A DNA stretch of 16,966 bases from Opitutia bacterium (GTDB lineage Bacteria; Verrucomicrobiota; Verrucomicrobiia; Opitutales; UBA953). The first letter of the stretch is position 1. Every line of letters starts with the position of its first letter. Where the stretch lies: contig CANHHS010000021.1 of the NCBI GenBank assembly GCA_947460445.1, positions 1 to 16,966 on the forward strand. Reading direction: 5' to 3'. Below are positions 6,847 through 13,821 of this stretch, piece after piece. The notes beneath the pieces were generated by a model that saw only the letters and a program-made list of their open reading frames with translations, made no database searches and had not been told where the DNA came from. A program made the position numbers and the translations under genes.

Positions 6847-7437
6847 ATGAGTCGCCGTATTGGTATTCTGGGTGGCTCGTTTGATCCGCCTCACGTGGGT
6901 CATCTCGCCCTCGCACAAGCTGCCCAAAGTGAGCTTAACCTGGACGTTATTCATATTATTCCTGCTGCCCAGGCGCCATTAAGGGATTCCGCACCACGTG
7001 CCGCAAGCAGTGACCGCATTTTGATGCTACGTCTCGCTTTTGACTTACAGAGTTGGGCGGTGATTGATGGCCGAGAGGTCGCACGCGGTGGGCTAAGTTA
7101 TTCGATTGATACGGCGCGGGAAATTCATGCCGAGAATCCAGGTGATGAACTCTATTGGATCCTAGGGGCAGATCAGCTTGCCCGCCTACACCTCTGGCGT
7201 GAACCCTTAGCTTTATGCGCCCTGGTGAAGTTTGCCGTTCTCCTGCGCGAAGGGGAGAATGCGCAGGTCGATGTAAGTTTGGCCACAGCGGCCAAAGTCG
7301 TTTACCTCAAGGCGCCCCTAGTTAATGTGTCGTCTTCCGAGGTCCGTCAGGCCCTTGCCGAAGGCCGCTCCACGGGAAAGACCTTGCTCCCAGCCGTCAG
7401 TGACTGCATCCAAGCCCGTAACCTTTATCACACCTAA
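6847..7437 (+). CDS. nadD: Nicotinate-nucleotide adenylyltransferase
   Basis: NadD joins nicotinate mononucleotide and ATP to form deamido-NAD in the cytoplasmic de novo and salvage NAD pathways. The 196-residue product has the nucleotidyltransferase signature GGSFDPPHVGH (about 9-19, carrying the (H/T)xGH histidines), an SDRILMLRLAF helix, a GLSYSIDT segment (family consensus SYT-DT), WILGADQLARLHLW (family consensus GaDnl--l--W), and a C-terminal VSSSEVRQAL, the ISST-IR motif that closes the ATP site. All key elements are present at normal length. It lies between phoH and rsfS with gaps of 14 and 2 bases; nadD-rsfS is a widely conserved pair. Confidence 0.96.
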   Translation: MSRRIGILGGSFDPPHVGHLALAQAAQSELNLDVIHIIPAAQAPLRDSAPRAASSDRILMLRLAFDLQSWAVIDGREVARGGLSYSIDTAREIHAENPGDELYWILGADQLARLHLWREPLALCALVKFAVLLREGENAQVDVSLATAAKVVYLKAPLVNVSSSEVRQALAEGRSTGKTLLPAVSDCIQARNLYHT

Positions 7438-7439
7438 GT

Positions 7440-7979
7440 ATGGCCGCCCCTAAGAAAAAATCATCTGTAGCCAAATCTACCGCGTCGAAGCGCGGTAAAT
7501 CGAAGTTGCCCAAGAAAGCAGTTAAGGCTGCGACCAAGGTGAAGGCTAAGTCGAAATTGAAAGCCATGGCTAAACCAGTTGTGGCGAAGCGGCCAGCCCC
7601 AGTGGCTGCTGTGCGTGCACCGAGCGCCTTTCCGAAAGCACTGATTGCCGCTGTTAAAGCACTTGATGAAAAGAAGGCCGAACAGATTCGCGTGATCGAG
7701 CTTGGACCACTTTCTTCCGTCGCGGATTATTTCGTATTAGCTACCGGCAACTCCGAACCGCATTTACGTTCCCTGCGTATTGAACTCGACCGTGCATTGG
7801 AAGAAGCCGGTAGTCGTGTGCGTGGAATTGAGGCTCAGAAGGAAAGTGGTTGGACGGTTGTCGACTCGTTCGAAATCGTTTTTCACCTTTTCCGTCCTGA
7901 ACAACGGGCGGCTTTCCGCTTAGAAACTCTTTGGAAAGACGGGATCAACATTCCTGTTTCCAGTCTCCTGAAAGCTTAA
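7440..7979 (+). CDS. rsfS: Ribosomal silencing factor RsfS with lysine-rich N-terminal extension
   Basis: RsfS (RsfA, Iojap family) binds ribosomal protein uL14 and blocks joining of the subunits when nutrients are short. The domain spans about residues 64-175: ALDEKKAEQIRVIELGPL, then VADYFVLATGNSEPHLRSL (consensus D-Y-VIatG-S--H), GWTVVDSFEIVFHLF (consensus W-l-D---vvHvF) and RLETLWKDG (consensus LE-LW). The odd part is the first 60 or so residues, an Ala/Lys/Pro-rich basic tail with many KK and KAK units, similar in composition to histone H1-like tails. It makes the protein 179 residues instead of the usual 105-130. ATG is the start, two bases after the nadD stop; a shorter start at the methionine around residue 43 is possible but would leave much of the tail out. 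Confidence 0.93.
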   Translation: MAAPKKKSSVAKSTASKRGKSKLPKKAVKAATKVKAKSKLKAMAKPVVAKRPAPVAAVRAPSAFPKALIAAVKALDEKKAEQIRVIELGPLSSVADYFVLATGNSEPHLRSLRIELDRALEEAGSRVRGIEAQKESGWTVVDSFEIVFHLFRPEQRAAFRLETLWKDGINIPVSSLLKA

Positions 7980-7989
7980 AGTTTTCCGG

Positions 7990-8065
7990 TGGTGCCAGAG
8001 GGCAGAATCGAACTGCCGACCTTAGGCTTATGAGTCCTGCGCTCTACCGACTGAGCTACTCTGGC
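7990..8065 (-). tRNA. tRNA with CAT anticodon, probably elongator tRNA-Met
   Basis: On the minus strand the sequence folds as a complete 76-base cloverleaf including an encoded CCA. The acceptor stem is GCCAGAG with CTCTGGC, the D stem GCTC with GAGC, and the anticodon loop CTCATAA. The variable region is AGGTC, the T arm GGCAG-TTCGATT-CTGCC, the discriminator base A, then CCA. The anticodon stem has mismatches at both ends (C27 with A43, A31 with G39), leaving three pairs in the middle. The 5' end lacks the C1-A72 mismatch of initiator tRNA, so it is an elongator or the lysidine-modified isoleucine tRNA. GTTTTC just 5' of the tRNA can pair with GAAAAC just after the CCA, extending the acceptor stem of the precursor. 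It faces rsfS convergently with a 10-base gap. Confidence 0.96.
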
Positions 8066-8081
8066 GAAAACCGGAAGTAGC

Positions 8082-8110
8082 AAAGTTGATAATGCACCTC
8101 CGAGAGTCAA
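8082..8110 (-). promoter_or_regulatory. Possible promoter of the tRNA gene
   Basis: Read on the minus strand there is a good -35 box, TTGACT, then a 17-base spacer and a poor -10, AACTTT. This would start transcription about ten bases before the mature tRNA 5' end, a sensible distance. The -10 box matches the consensus weakly, so this is tentative. The alternative is read-through from the GTPase operon that ends at 8142, since no terminator hairpin is evident between them. Confidence 0.3.
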
Positions 8111-8141
8111 GACACGAGGCGTGCTAGCTACACGCAAAGCT

Positions 8142-8738
8142 CTAAAAGTTGATGAATATTAGGAAAATCCAGAAGCAGATGGATGCGCCTGCGAGTGCGA
8201 TTCCAAGTTGTTGCATGGATCGACCCACATCATCCAGCCCTTCGCCTTGGAGTGAATGTGCCGACTGGATTGTGCGCCACGCACTGTAGGCCGCCCCTAA
8301 GAGCGTGCCGATAACGAGTAAGAGTTTGAAAGCAGTTGTTGGGATACTTAGCGGATCCTTTAATAGCCAAATAGGTAGTCCCATCACTAGGGGTAGTAGG
8401 AAGCTTAAGCCGGACCAAAGGTAGCCCTGGCGAACGCGACTTTCGATCGAATCGGCGACTAGGGTGTTTCCAGGAGGCGGCGGGGGTGACCCGCCCGGTG
8501 GAGGGGGTGGACTCGATTTTCCAGCCAGACGTCCCAGTAGCCCGCCTTGATTGGATGGATTTAAAAAGGCTTCGGCACTGTCCTGTTGAAACTGTCTGAC
8601 GGTTATCCATCTCCCGCGTTGTTCAACTGCATGGATTAAACTGATTTCATTTGCCCGTAGTTTTTCGGCAATTTCCGATGCGGTAAAGTTGCCAAGAATC
8701 ACTCCTTTGAAGCGTAGCCGATGTGAAAGTGGTGCCAT
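8142..8738 (-). CDS. GYF-like domain, polyproline linker and three membrane spans; last gene of the GTPase operon
   Basis: The 198-residue product has three parts. Residues 8-55 (RFKGVILGNFTASEIAEKL, then ISLIHAVEQRGRWITVRQF) follow the pattern of GYF_2/DUF4339-type domains: a strand with G-x-x-x-G-x-F, a helix, and a second strand pair ending in a W. Residues 75-90 are a low-complexity linker, SPPPPPGG followed by SPPPPPG, on a conspicuous G-run in the plus strand around 8471-8516. Three hydrophobic helices follow at about 107-126, 136-155 and 178-197, with the C-terminus at the last helix. It is therefore an inner-membrane protein with a cytoplasmic adaptor domain. GYF-type domains often bind proline-rich peptides, so it may bind its own linker or partner proteins. 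The ATG is three bases after the stop of the 982-residue gene, so it belongs to that operon. The GYF match is by pattern only. Confidence 0.7.
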   Translation of the reverse strand: MAPLSHRLRFKGVILGNFTASEIAEKLRANEISLIHAVEQRGRWITVRQFQQDSAEAFLNPSNQGGLLGRLAGKSSPPPPPGGSPPPPPGNTLVADSIESRVRQGYLWSGLSFLLPLVMGLPIWLLKDPLSIPTTAFKLLLVIGTLLGAAYSAWRTIQSAHSLQGEGLDDVGRSMQQLGIALAGASICFWIFLIFINF

Positions 8739-8741
8739 GGC

Positions 8742-11690
8742 TTAGAAATCTTTTCCCTTTAAAAGAGTATTCCAGCCACCAGGCGGAAGGATGAGTTCTG
8801 CTGGCGGTGTGCCGTTGGCTTCGGCGGCGTCTTTAGGGTTGGTTGCGAGGCAGAGCAGGGGTGAGAAGGGAGCAGCGGTGGCATTGGCGATGGGCAGCAG
8901 TTTAGTGCCGTCGACACTTTCGAAAAGTGCGACAGGCCTTCCCTCAGAGTTGAGTCCTGATAAGATTGACCCTGGTGCGATCGGCTGAGTGCAGACGGGC
9001 GTGCGGCCATCAAGCGCGACGTAGCCGACGAGCATCAATCCGCTATTACGTAAGGTACTCACGAATGAGCGGAAAAACTTCGCTTCTGCGTAATACTTTA
9101 CAGACGTAAGTGCATGGAATTTTGATAACTCTTTGATAAGTACTTTATCGCGTGAATAGACAAACTCCCACGAGCGCAGGTTATTTTGTGTAATACCTCT
9201 GAGGTCAGCCGCGTCTCGCTGGGCGGAGGGCGAAAAAGCTAGGCCTGATAGGTCGGAGCGCACGGATGCTAAGCGGAAGAGTTCTTGCAGGTGGTAAGCA
9301 CGTAGAAGAATCGAACCCGTCTCTTTACGCACACGTTCGATGCTACGTAAAGGTGGCTCGGGCAAAGCCCCATCAGCGCTAAGATAGAAATAGCGGTCAA
9401 AACGTTTGAGGTACTCGTGTTCAGCCAAGGGTACACCCTCGGTTGGTTCCTTTCCGGTAACGTTGTTATTGCTGAACTCGCGCAAGCTCCAAGTCATCTC
9501 AACAAGGTCGCCTGAGCTTCGAAGAACATTTCCTTTGTAAACTGTTTCAGATAGCCCGTCGACGCGTCGTGTTTGCGTTGTTAGGTTTCCGACGATGTAC
9601 TCTGTTTCAATTATTTTGGATATATTCACACCGGCCTCAGGCGAAGTGTGCTCGCGAATTGAAAAGATACGAATGCCGCGTATCAAATTGTCCTGGGTTA
9701 ATCGCTGTGCGATACTGAGTTCTTCGGGATTTAACTTATAGTTGCTTGGCTCAGAGGTAGCTGATGCATCCCACATGGCTGCCATGCGTGGGCCGAGCAA
9801 GCATCGGGGTAACTGGCTTAACTCATCTTTACTCTCGACGACGAAAAGGGCGGCTTTGCCGACATCGAGCTCAGGTGTTTCTTTGTGAATGGCCTGTAGG
9901 GCTCCAAGGTAGGCCTTAAGGTCTTTGGCTTTACTCAACCTTTCTTGCGCATTTTGCGAAGCTGAATCGAGTCGCAGTCTTTGTTCAGATCGATCGGTGA
10001 GCGACATTGCCCGATCACTACATTCAGTACCGACAATCGTTTTAACGCCCGGTGTCTTGAGTAATAAACGAATTTTCTCTGTCGTTTCAGTGGCTAATTG
10101 CGGGTTCGTTCCGATAGCTTTTTCTAAGGTTTCGGAAAGTTGGTCAATTTGCTTCGATAAATCTCTTTCGAACTTTTTGCACTGAGCAATCAAGGTGTCT
10201 ACGTTACCAGATTGTATTTTAAGCCGTTTCGCTGCTTGGGAGCCAATTTTTGTTAGTGCATCATTGAAGGCGTTCCCACGTCGTTGCACTTCCAAGAAGT
10301 TGTTTGCGTCGATGCCCGTCGAGTTCGCTTGGGAGAGGTATGCAGCTTCTGTCGCCAGTTCTTGTTCTTTCTCCTTTAAGCTAATAATTTCTTGCCGGAT
10401 TTTCGTAATTTTTTCTGCGGTAATTTCTTTGAGCTCTGGAGTCTTCGCCAGGTTGTTCACGTCATTAATTTTCTGATCTGCACCCTCAAAGTCCCAATTA
10501 CGTAGGGGAATTTCGATGGTGATTAGTGCTGTCTCAATCTCGGATTTTGTACGCAGCGATTCGTAGAAAAAGTAAACGGTCGTTAGCAATGCAATCAATG
10601 CGAGTACGCTGAAGCTGACATGTTTCGTATGGGCACGGACAACTTTCCGGTGGAGTGCTCGGCTGAGCTCGGTGGCTGCCGCGACCATCTCAGTTGGCAT
10701 TGGGTAGGTAGTGCTTGCTGCCTTCTCAATCCATTTATTGACGCGCCGTAGCAAATCAGCGGAGTGCCCAACCTGTGCTTCTTGGCCAAGGCGATTCCAT
10801 TCTTCACGGAGATTTTCAATTTGATTACGTGCGTTAGCTTCAGCGGCAGCAGCATTGGCGAGTCCGGTCGCCCAGGTCTCGCATGTTTTAAGAATTTCTG
10901 CCTCCGCACCTTCAGCTTTAATGCCTGCGTTTCGCTCAGTGGTGCGTGCAGCACCGACTTCATCGGCGCATGTTCGCCAATCTTTTGCGTTATAGGCTAG
11001 GTTAGCTCTTTGGGCATGGCCTGAAATTCGACTGCGGCTCTGAGACTGAATCCAGAGTGCACGTAAACGTAGCGCTTCTTCCCACTCGGGGTCACCTTTG
11101 AGTTGTGCGGCCCCAACTTGCTCCATTCGCGACATGAGCTGGACAGCTATTTCGGTGCCATTGTTTGAGAAGCTTTCGGTGACGCTTTTCAATGCATCTC
11201 GCATGAACTTGCTGCGAAGACGGTTTAGCTCCGTTTGCGCATTGGTATCAGTAGGATTAACTGTTGTGATTGAGCGTAAGACGTAGAGCGCTCGTGAGTC
11301 ATCGCGTTCGCGGATGGCTTGACGGTAGTCGCGATAGAGCGGGTGATTTTCGTCGATCGGTTTGCCGTAGAGTTGCTCGACACTCAGTAACTGGGTATCA
11401 TCAAGGGGTGGTGCGGTAGGCAGGCCATGGTTGATGCAGAGCTGACGCCATGCGTTGCTCTCTTCAAAGCTTAGCCACGCACAAAGATCCAGTAAGCTGG
11501 GTTCAGCTTCGGCGGATTGGAGTGCAGCTTGATCGTTACCAAGGCGTGCGAGTGTGGCACACTGCACGAGTCGCTCGGAAGCGCGTTTGCCCAATTCAGC
11601 CATTTCCGTCGCGAGCGCACGTGCTTCCAAGTCAGGCGTACTGAGTGAAAGTTGAACGCGTATGCGAGACTGGAGGCGTTCGGGCAGCAT
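8742..11690 (-). CDS. Large membrane protein with coiled coils, third gene of the GTPase/GAP1 operon
   Basis: I do not recognise a named family. The 982-residue product divides into an N-terminal helical part (1-350) resembling tetratricopeptide-like or helical-bundle arrays (ALYVLRSITTVNPTDTNAQ; NLAYNAKDWRTCADEVGAA), a single membrane span at about 357-377 (FSVLALIALLTTVYFFY), a long coiled-coil region (380-600, with AEKITKIRQEIISLKEKEQE), and a C-terminal mixed alpha/beta region to 982 with several strands and an end rich in Pro and Gly (LILPPGGWNTL). The N-terminus probably faces the cytoplasm. The start chosen is the ATG two bases after the stop of the GAP1 gene, copying the 2-base spacing at the other junction. 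An in-frame ATG at 11744 would overlap that gene by 52 bases. Together with its neighbours it looks like the structural partner of the GTPase complex. Confidence 0.8.
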   Translation of the reverse strand: MLPERLQSRIRVQLSLSTPDLEARALATEMAELGKRASERLVQCATLARLGNDQAALQSAEAEPSLLDLCAWLSFEESNAWRQLCINHGLPTAPPLDDTQLLSVEQLYGKPIDENHPLYRDYRQAIRERDDSRALYVLRSITTVNPTDTNAQTELNRLRSKFMRDALKSVTESFSNNGTEIAVQLMSRMEQVGAAQLKGDPEWEEALRLRALWIQSQSRSRISGHAQRANLAYNAKDWRTCADEVGAARTTERNAGIKAEGAEAEILKTCETWATGLANAAAAEANARNQIENLREEWNRLGQEAQVGHSADLLRRVNKWIEKAASTTYPMPTEMVAAATELSRALHRKVVRAHTKHVSFSVLALIALLTTVYFFYESLRTKSEIETALITIEIPLRNWDFEGADQKINDVNNLAKTPELKEITAEKITKIRQEIISLKEKEQELATEAAYLSQANSTGIDANNFLEVQRRGNAFNDALTKIGSQAAKRLKIQSGNVDTLIAQCKKFERDLSKQIDQLSETLEKAIGTNPQLATETTEKIRLLLKTPGVKTIVGTECSDRAMSLTDRSEQRLRLDSASQNAQERLSKAKDLKAYLGALQAIHKETPELDVGKAALFVVESKDELSQLPRCLLGPRMAAMWDASATSEPSNYKLNPEELSIAQRLTQDNLIRGIRIFSIREHTSPEAGVNISKIIETEYIVGNLTTQTRRVDGLSETVYKGNVLRSSGDLVEMTWSLREFSNNNVTGKEPTEGVPLAEHEYLKRFDRYFYLSADGALPEPPLRSIERVRKETGSILLRAYHLQELFRLASVRSDLSGLAFSPSAQRDAADLRGITQNNLRSWEFVYSRDKVLIKELSKFHALTSVKYYAEAKFFRSFVSTLRNSGLMLVGYVALDGRTPVCTQPIAPGSILSGLNSEGRPVALFESVDGTKLLPIANATAAPFSPLLCLATNPKDAAEANGTPPAELILPPGGWNTLLKGKDF

Positions 11691-11692
11691 GC

Positions 11693-13819
11693 TTAGCGAA
11701 ACTCTGCAATTAGAAGGACCGGGTTGCCTCGGCTGTCGACGCAACGAATGGTCCAGGTTCCGCCTGCAGCTAGGAAATCTCCAGAATCAAATAGGCGTCG
11801 TCGTTCATTAATTTCCGTCCGACGTGTTGATTCTGCAGCCGTGTTTAATCGAATAAGATCGGTATCTAAAATATTTTTGCTGATGACTAATGTCGCAGTG
11901 CGATCTGGGAAGTTATGTCCAGCGGGGTAGAGCCCGTTACGACCATCAATCAATGAAAGACGGGTGAACACAGGTTCAATCCATGGAGCCAACGCGGTCT
12001 CTTGATTGCGTGAGTCTGTATAGAGTGCTCCTAGGCTAAATCGGATGGGCTCAAGCGCTTCTGGGTTCGCAAGGAGTACCACGCAGATTTTTCGACCTGA
12101 GGCATTCAATAGTTCAATACCAAGATTACTCTCAGTGAATCCGGCAGGTGGTTGTCCTATAAATTTTAAGGTTACGGTGTTGGCACGTGAGCCAACTGAT
12201 AAACTGACAGAGGGTTGGTTGGGGCTGGGTGTTTCTTCTGTGACCGAGACGGAGCTTGCGCCTTGTTCAAGTTTTGCCCGGTGCAGTCGTGTGCTATTAT
12301 CGCGCTGCGCGATGGAACGGTAGGCGCATAGTCGGACAGATATGGATTGTGAAGTGCCTGGACCACCCGTGAGCCCTTCTTTCAGGAATGCGCTAAGTTT
12401 AGCACCTGCTTTCGCCCCAACGTCAAATTCCGCTGTCGATGGTATCTTTGGCCCTGCGGAACCCGTGACCCATTTACCTGGGACAAGTAACGTATCCCTG
12501 ATATCTAATTGTGTGAGCAGTTTAGCACGTGCACCAATTTCAGTTAGTTGTGCGAGTGCGCTATCTTTGGGTGCGCCAATTTCTTTAGCGATTCGCATGA
12601 TTTCCGTAGCCTCCGCTCGCAAGGCTTCGACCGCCTCAGGGTTTTCAGCGATACCTGTCTGATTAAGTTTATCTTCAAGTGCTTTGGCTGCTGATTTGGC
12701 GATACATGCCTGAATCCGTGGTACAAACTGATCGCGGTGTCGCGCAGTGAATGCGGGTGAAATTTGTGAAATTTCAATCCATTGACGTGCGGCCGTGACA
12801 TAATCTTCGCGGCTGATGACATCTTGTAGCTCCTGAAGGGCTTTGTTGGCGCGCAGGATGTCGGCTGCAGCTGCCATTTCCTCTGGGCTAGGCACTTTTT
12901 TAACTGGCGCTGTGACGACTGCTCGGGCCTCTTCTTTATGAGGTTTATAGATAAAGTAAAAGGCGACTGAGACAGCACAGATTGCCAGTGCGATGGCACC
13001 AATTAACTGGCCGCTTAGGTATGCTGGGCTGACGGAAGAATTATTTTCGGTTGGTAGCTGATTCGGTGGACGCATTGCAGTCTGAACGGCCACACCCAGT
13101 GCGGCCTGACGTGCCCTTTCGCTCTCAGGTGCTGGCTCGTGGATGGCGGATGTTAAATCAATACTGTGGCGTCCACTGGTTTCGCCTCCACACCAGGCAA
13201 AGCCATCTGAGCCTGTGATGGATGCTTGGGTGGTAAAGTTTGCACTCCAGCTAGCACGACCGAGCAGCGCACTTGCCTCGGCAAAAAGCTGTAGAAGTTC
13301 ATCGGTGTCCTTAGCGTTGATGAGGCTAATGTTGGCTGCCGATTCTCCTGCAATTAACCACGCTGCCTTGGCACCTGTTCCAGTTAGTTTGCGCCAATGG
13401 CTACAGGGGATGAGAGGACGTCCTGCTTTGAGCTGTAATTTAATAGGGTCAAGCCACCGAGGTTCCCCGTCCCATTTTTCAATCCACCCCTGCCAGCGTG
13501 AAGCAACGTCAGCAGGGGGAGGGAGTCCAGCAGCTTCCTCCTCGGTAAAGATAAGATGTTGTGCCAAGCGATTATCGCGCTGGGTGTAATCAAGTCCGCC
13601 AGCGGTAAACCGTGAAAGTATGTACCAAGATTGGCCGGCAGCATCTAAGCGCCGAAAGGTAAATACCACCGTAGAAGTATTGCCATTCGGCGTACCGAGT
13701 CCTTCGAGAAGCACAACGAGCCTTTCAGGAATCTCACGGTGCCGAGCTACCGTGCAGAATCCAGAACGGCCAGGCGTGAGCCCTTGTGGGGCCGAGGTGA
13801 ATACAAGGGACGTGGGCAT
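11693..13819 (-). CDS. GTPase-associated protein 1 (GAP1-N2-type) with one membrane span
   Basis: The 708-residue product opens with SLVFTSAPQGLTPGRSGFC and TVARHREIPERLVVLLEGL, which I recognise as the start of the GAP1-N2 domain (GTPase-associated protein 1, N-terminal domain type 2) found next to DO-GTPase genes in planctomycetes and related phyla. Later landmarks of that domain are YILSRFTAGGLDYTQRDNR (67-85), LGRASWSANFTTQASITG (186-203, consensus W-vTFTT) and a nearby WCGGE. A single membrane span follows (LIGAIALAICAVSVAFYFIY, 272-291), then a helical coiled segment (305-430) and a beta-rich C-terminal half with no cysteine cluster (LLVPGKWVTGSAG; SVSLSVGSRANTVTLKFIG). The N-terminal GTPase-facing domain is thus probably cytoplasmic and the C-terminal half outside the membrane. 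The start lies two bases after the GTPase stop. The assignment rests on motif memory and was not run against a database. Confidence 0.82.
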   Translation of the reverse strand: MPTSLVFTSAPQGLTPGRSGFCTVARHREIPERLVVLLEGLGTPNGNTSTVVFTFRRLDAAGQSWYILSRFTAGGLDYTQRDNRLAQHLIFTEEEAAGLPPPADVASRWQGWIEKWDGEPRWLDPIKLQLKAGRPLIPCSHWRKLTGTGAKAAWLIAGESAANISLINAKDTDELLQLFAEASALLGRASWSANFTTQASITGSDGFAWCGGETSGRHSIDLTSAIHEPAPESERARQAALGVAVQTAMRPPNQLPTENNSSVSPAYLSGQLIGAIALAICAVSVAFYFIYKPHKEEARAVVTAPVKKVPSPEEMAAAADILRANKALQELQDVISREDYVTAARQWIEISQISPAFTARHRDQFVPRIQACIAKSAAKALEDKLNQTGIAENPEAVEALRAEATEIMRIAKEIGAPKDSALAQLTEIGARAKLLTQLDIRDTLLVPGKWVTGSAGPKIPSTAEFDVGAKAGAKLSAFLKEGLTGGPGTSQSISVRLCAYRSIAQRDNSTRLHRAKLEQGASSVSVTEETPSPNQPSVSLSVGSRANTVTLKFIGQPPAGFTESNLGIELLNASGRKICVVLLANPEALEPIRFSLGALYTDSRNQETALAPWIEPVFTRLSLIDGRNGLYPAGHNFPDRTATLVISKNILDTDLIRLNTAAESTRRTEINERRRLFDSGDFLAAGGTWTIRCVDSRGNPVLLIAEFR

Positions 13820-13821
13820 TT

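Noticed and set aside
8066..8141. Possible terminator after the GTPase operon
   Set aside because: No stem-loop followed by a T-run is visible on the minus strand between the last gene and the tRNA.
12544..13002. Minus-strand frame of 152 codons inside the GAP1 gene
   Set aside because: It overlaps the clearly coding GAP1 frame on the same strand in another phase, and its composition (high Ser, His, Lys, no domain) looks like an off-frame reading.
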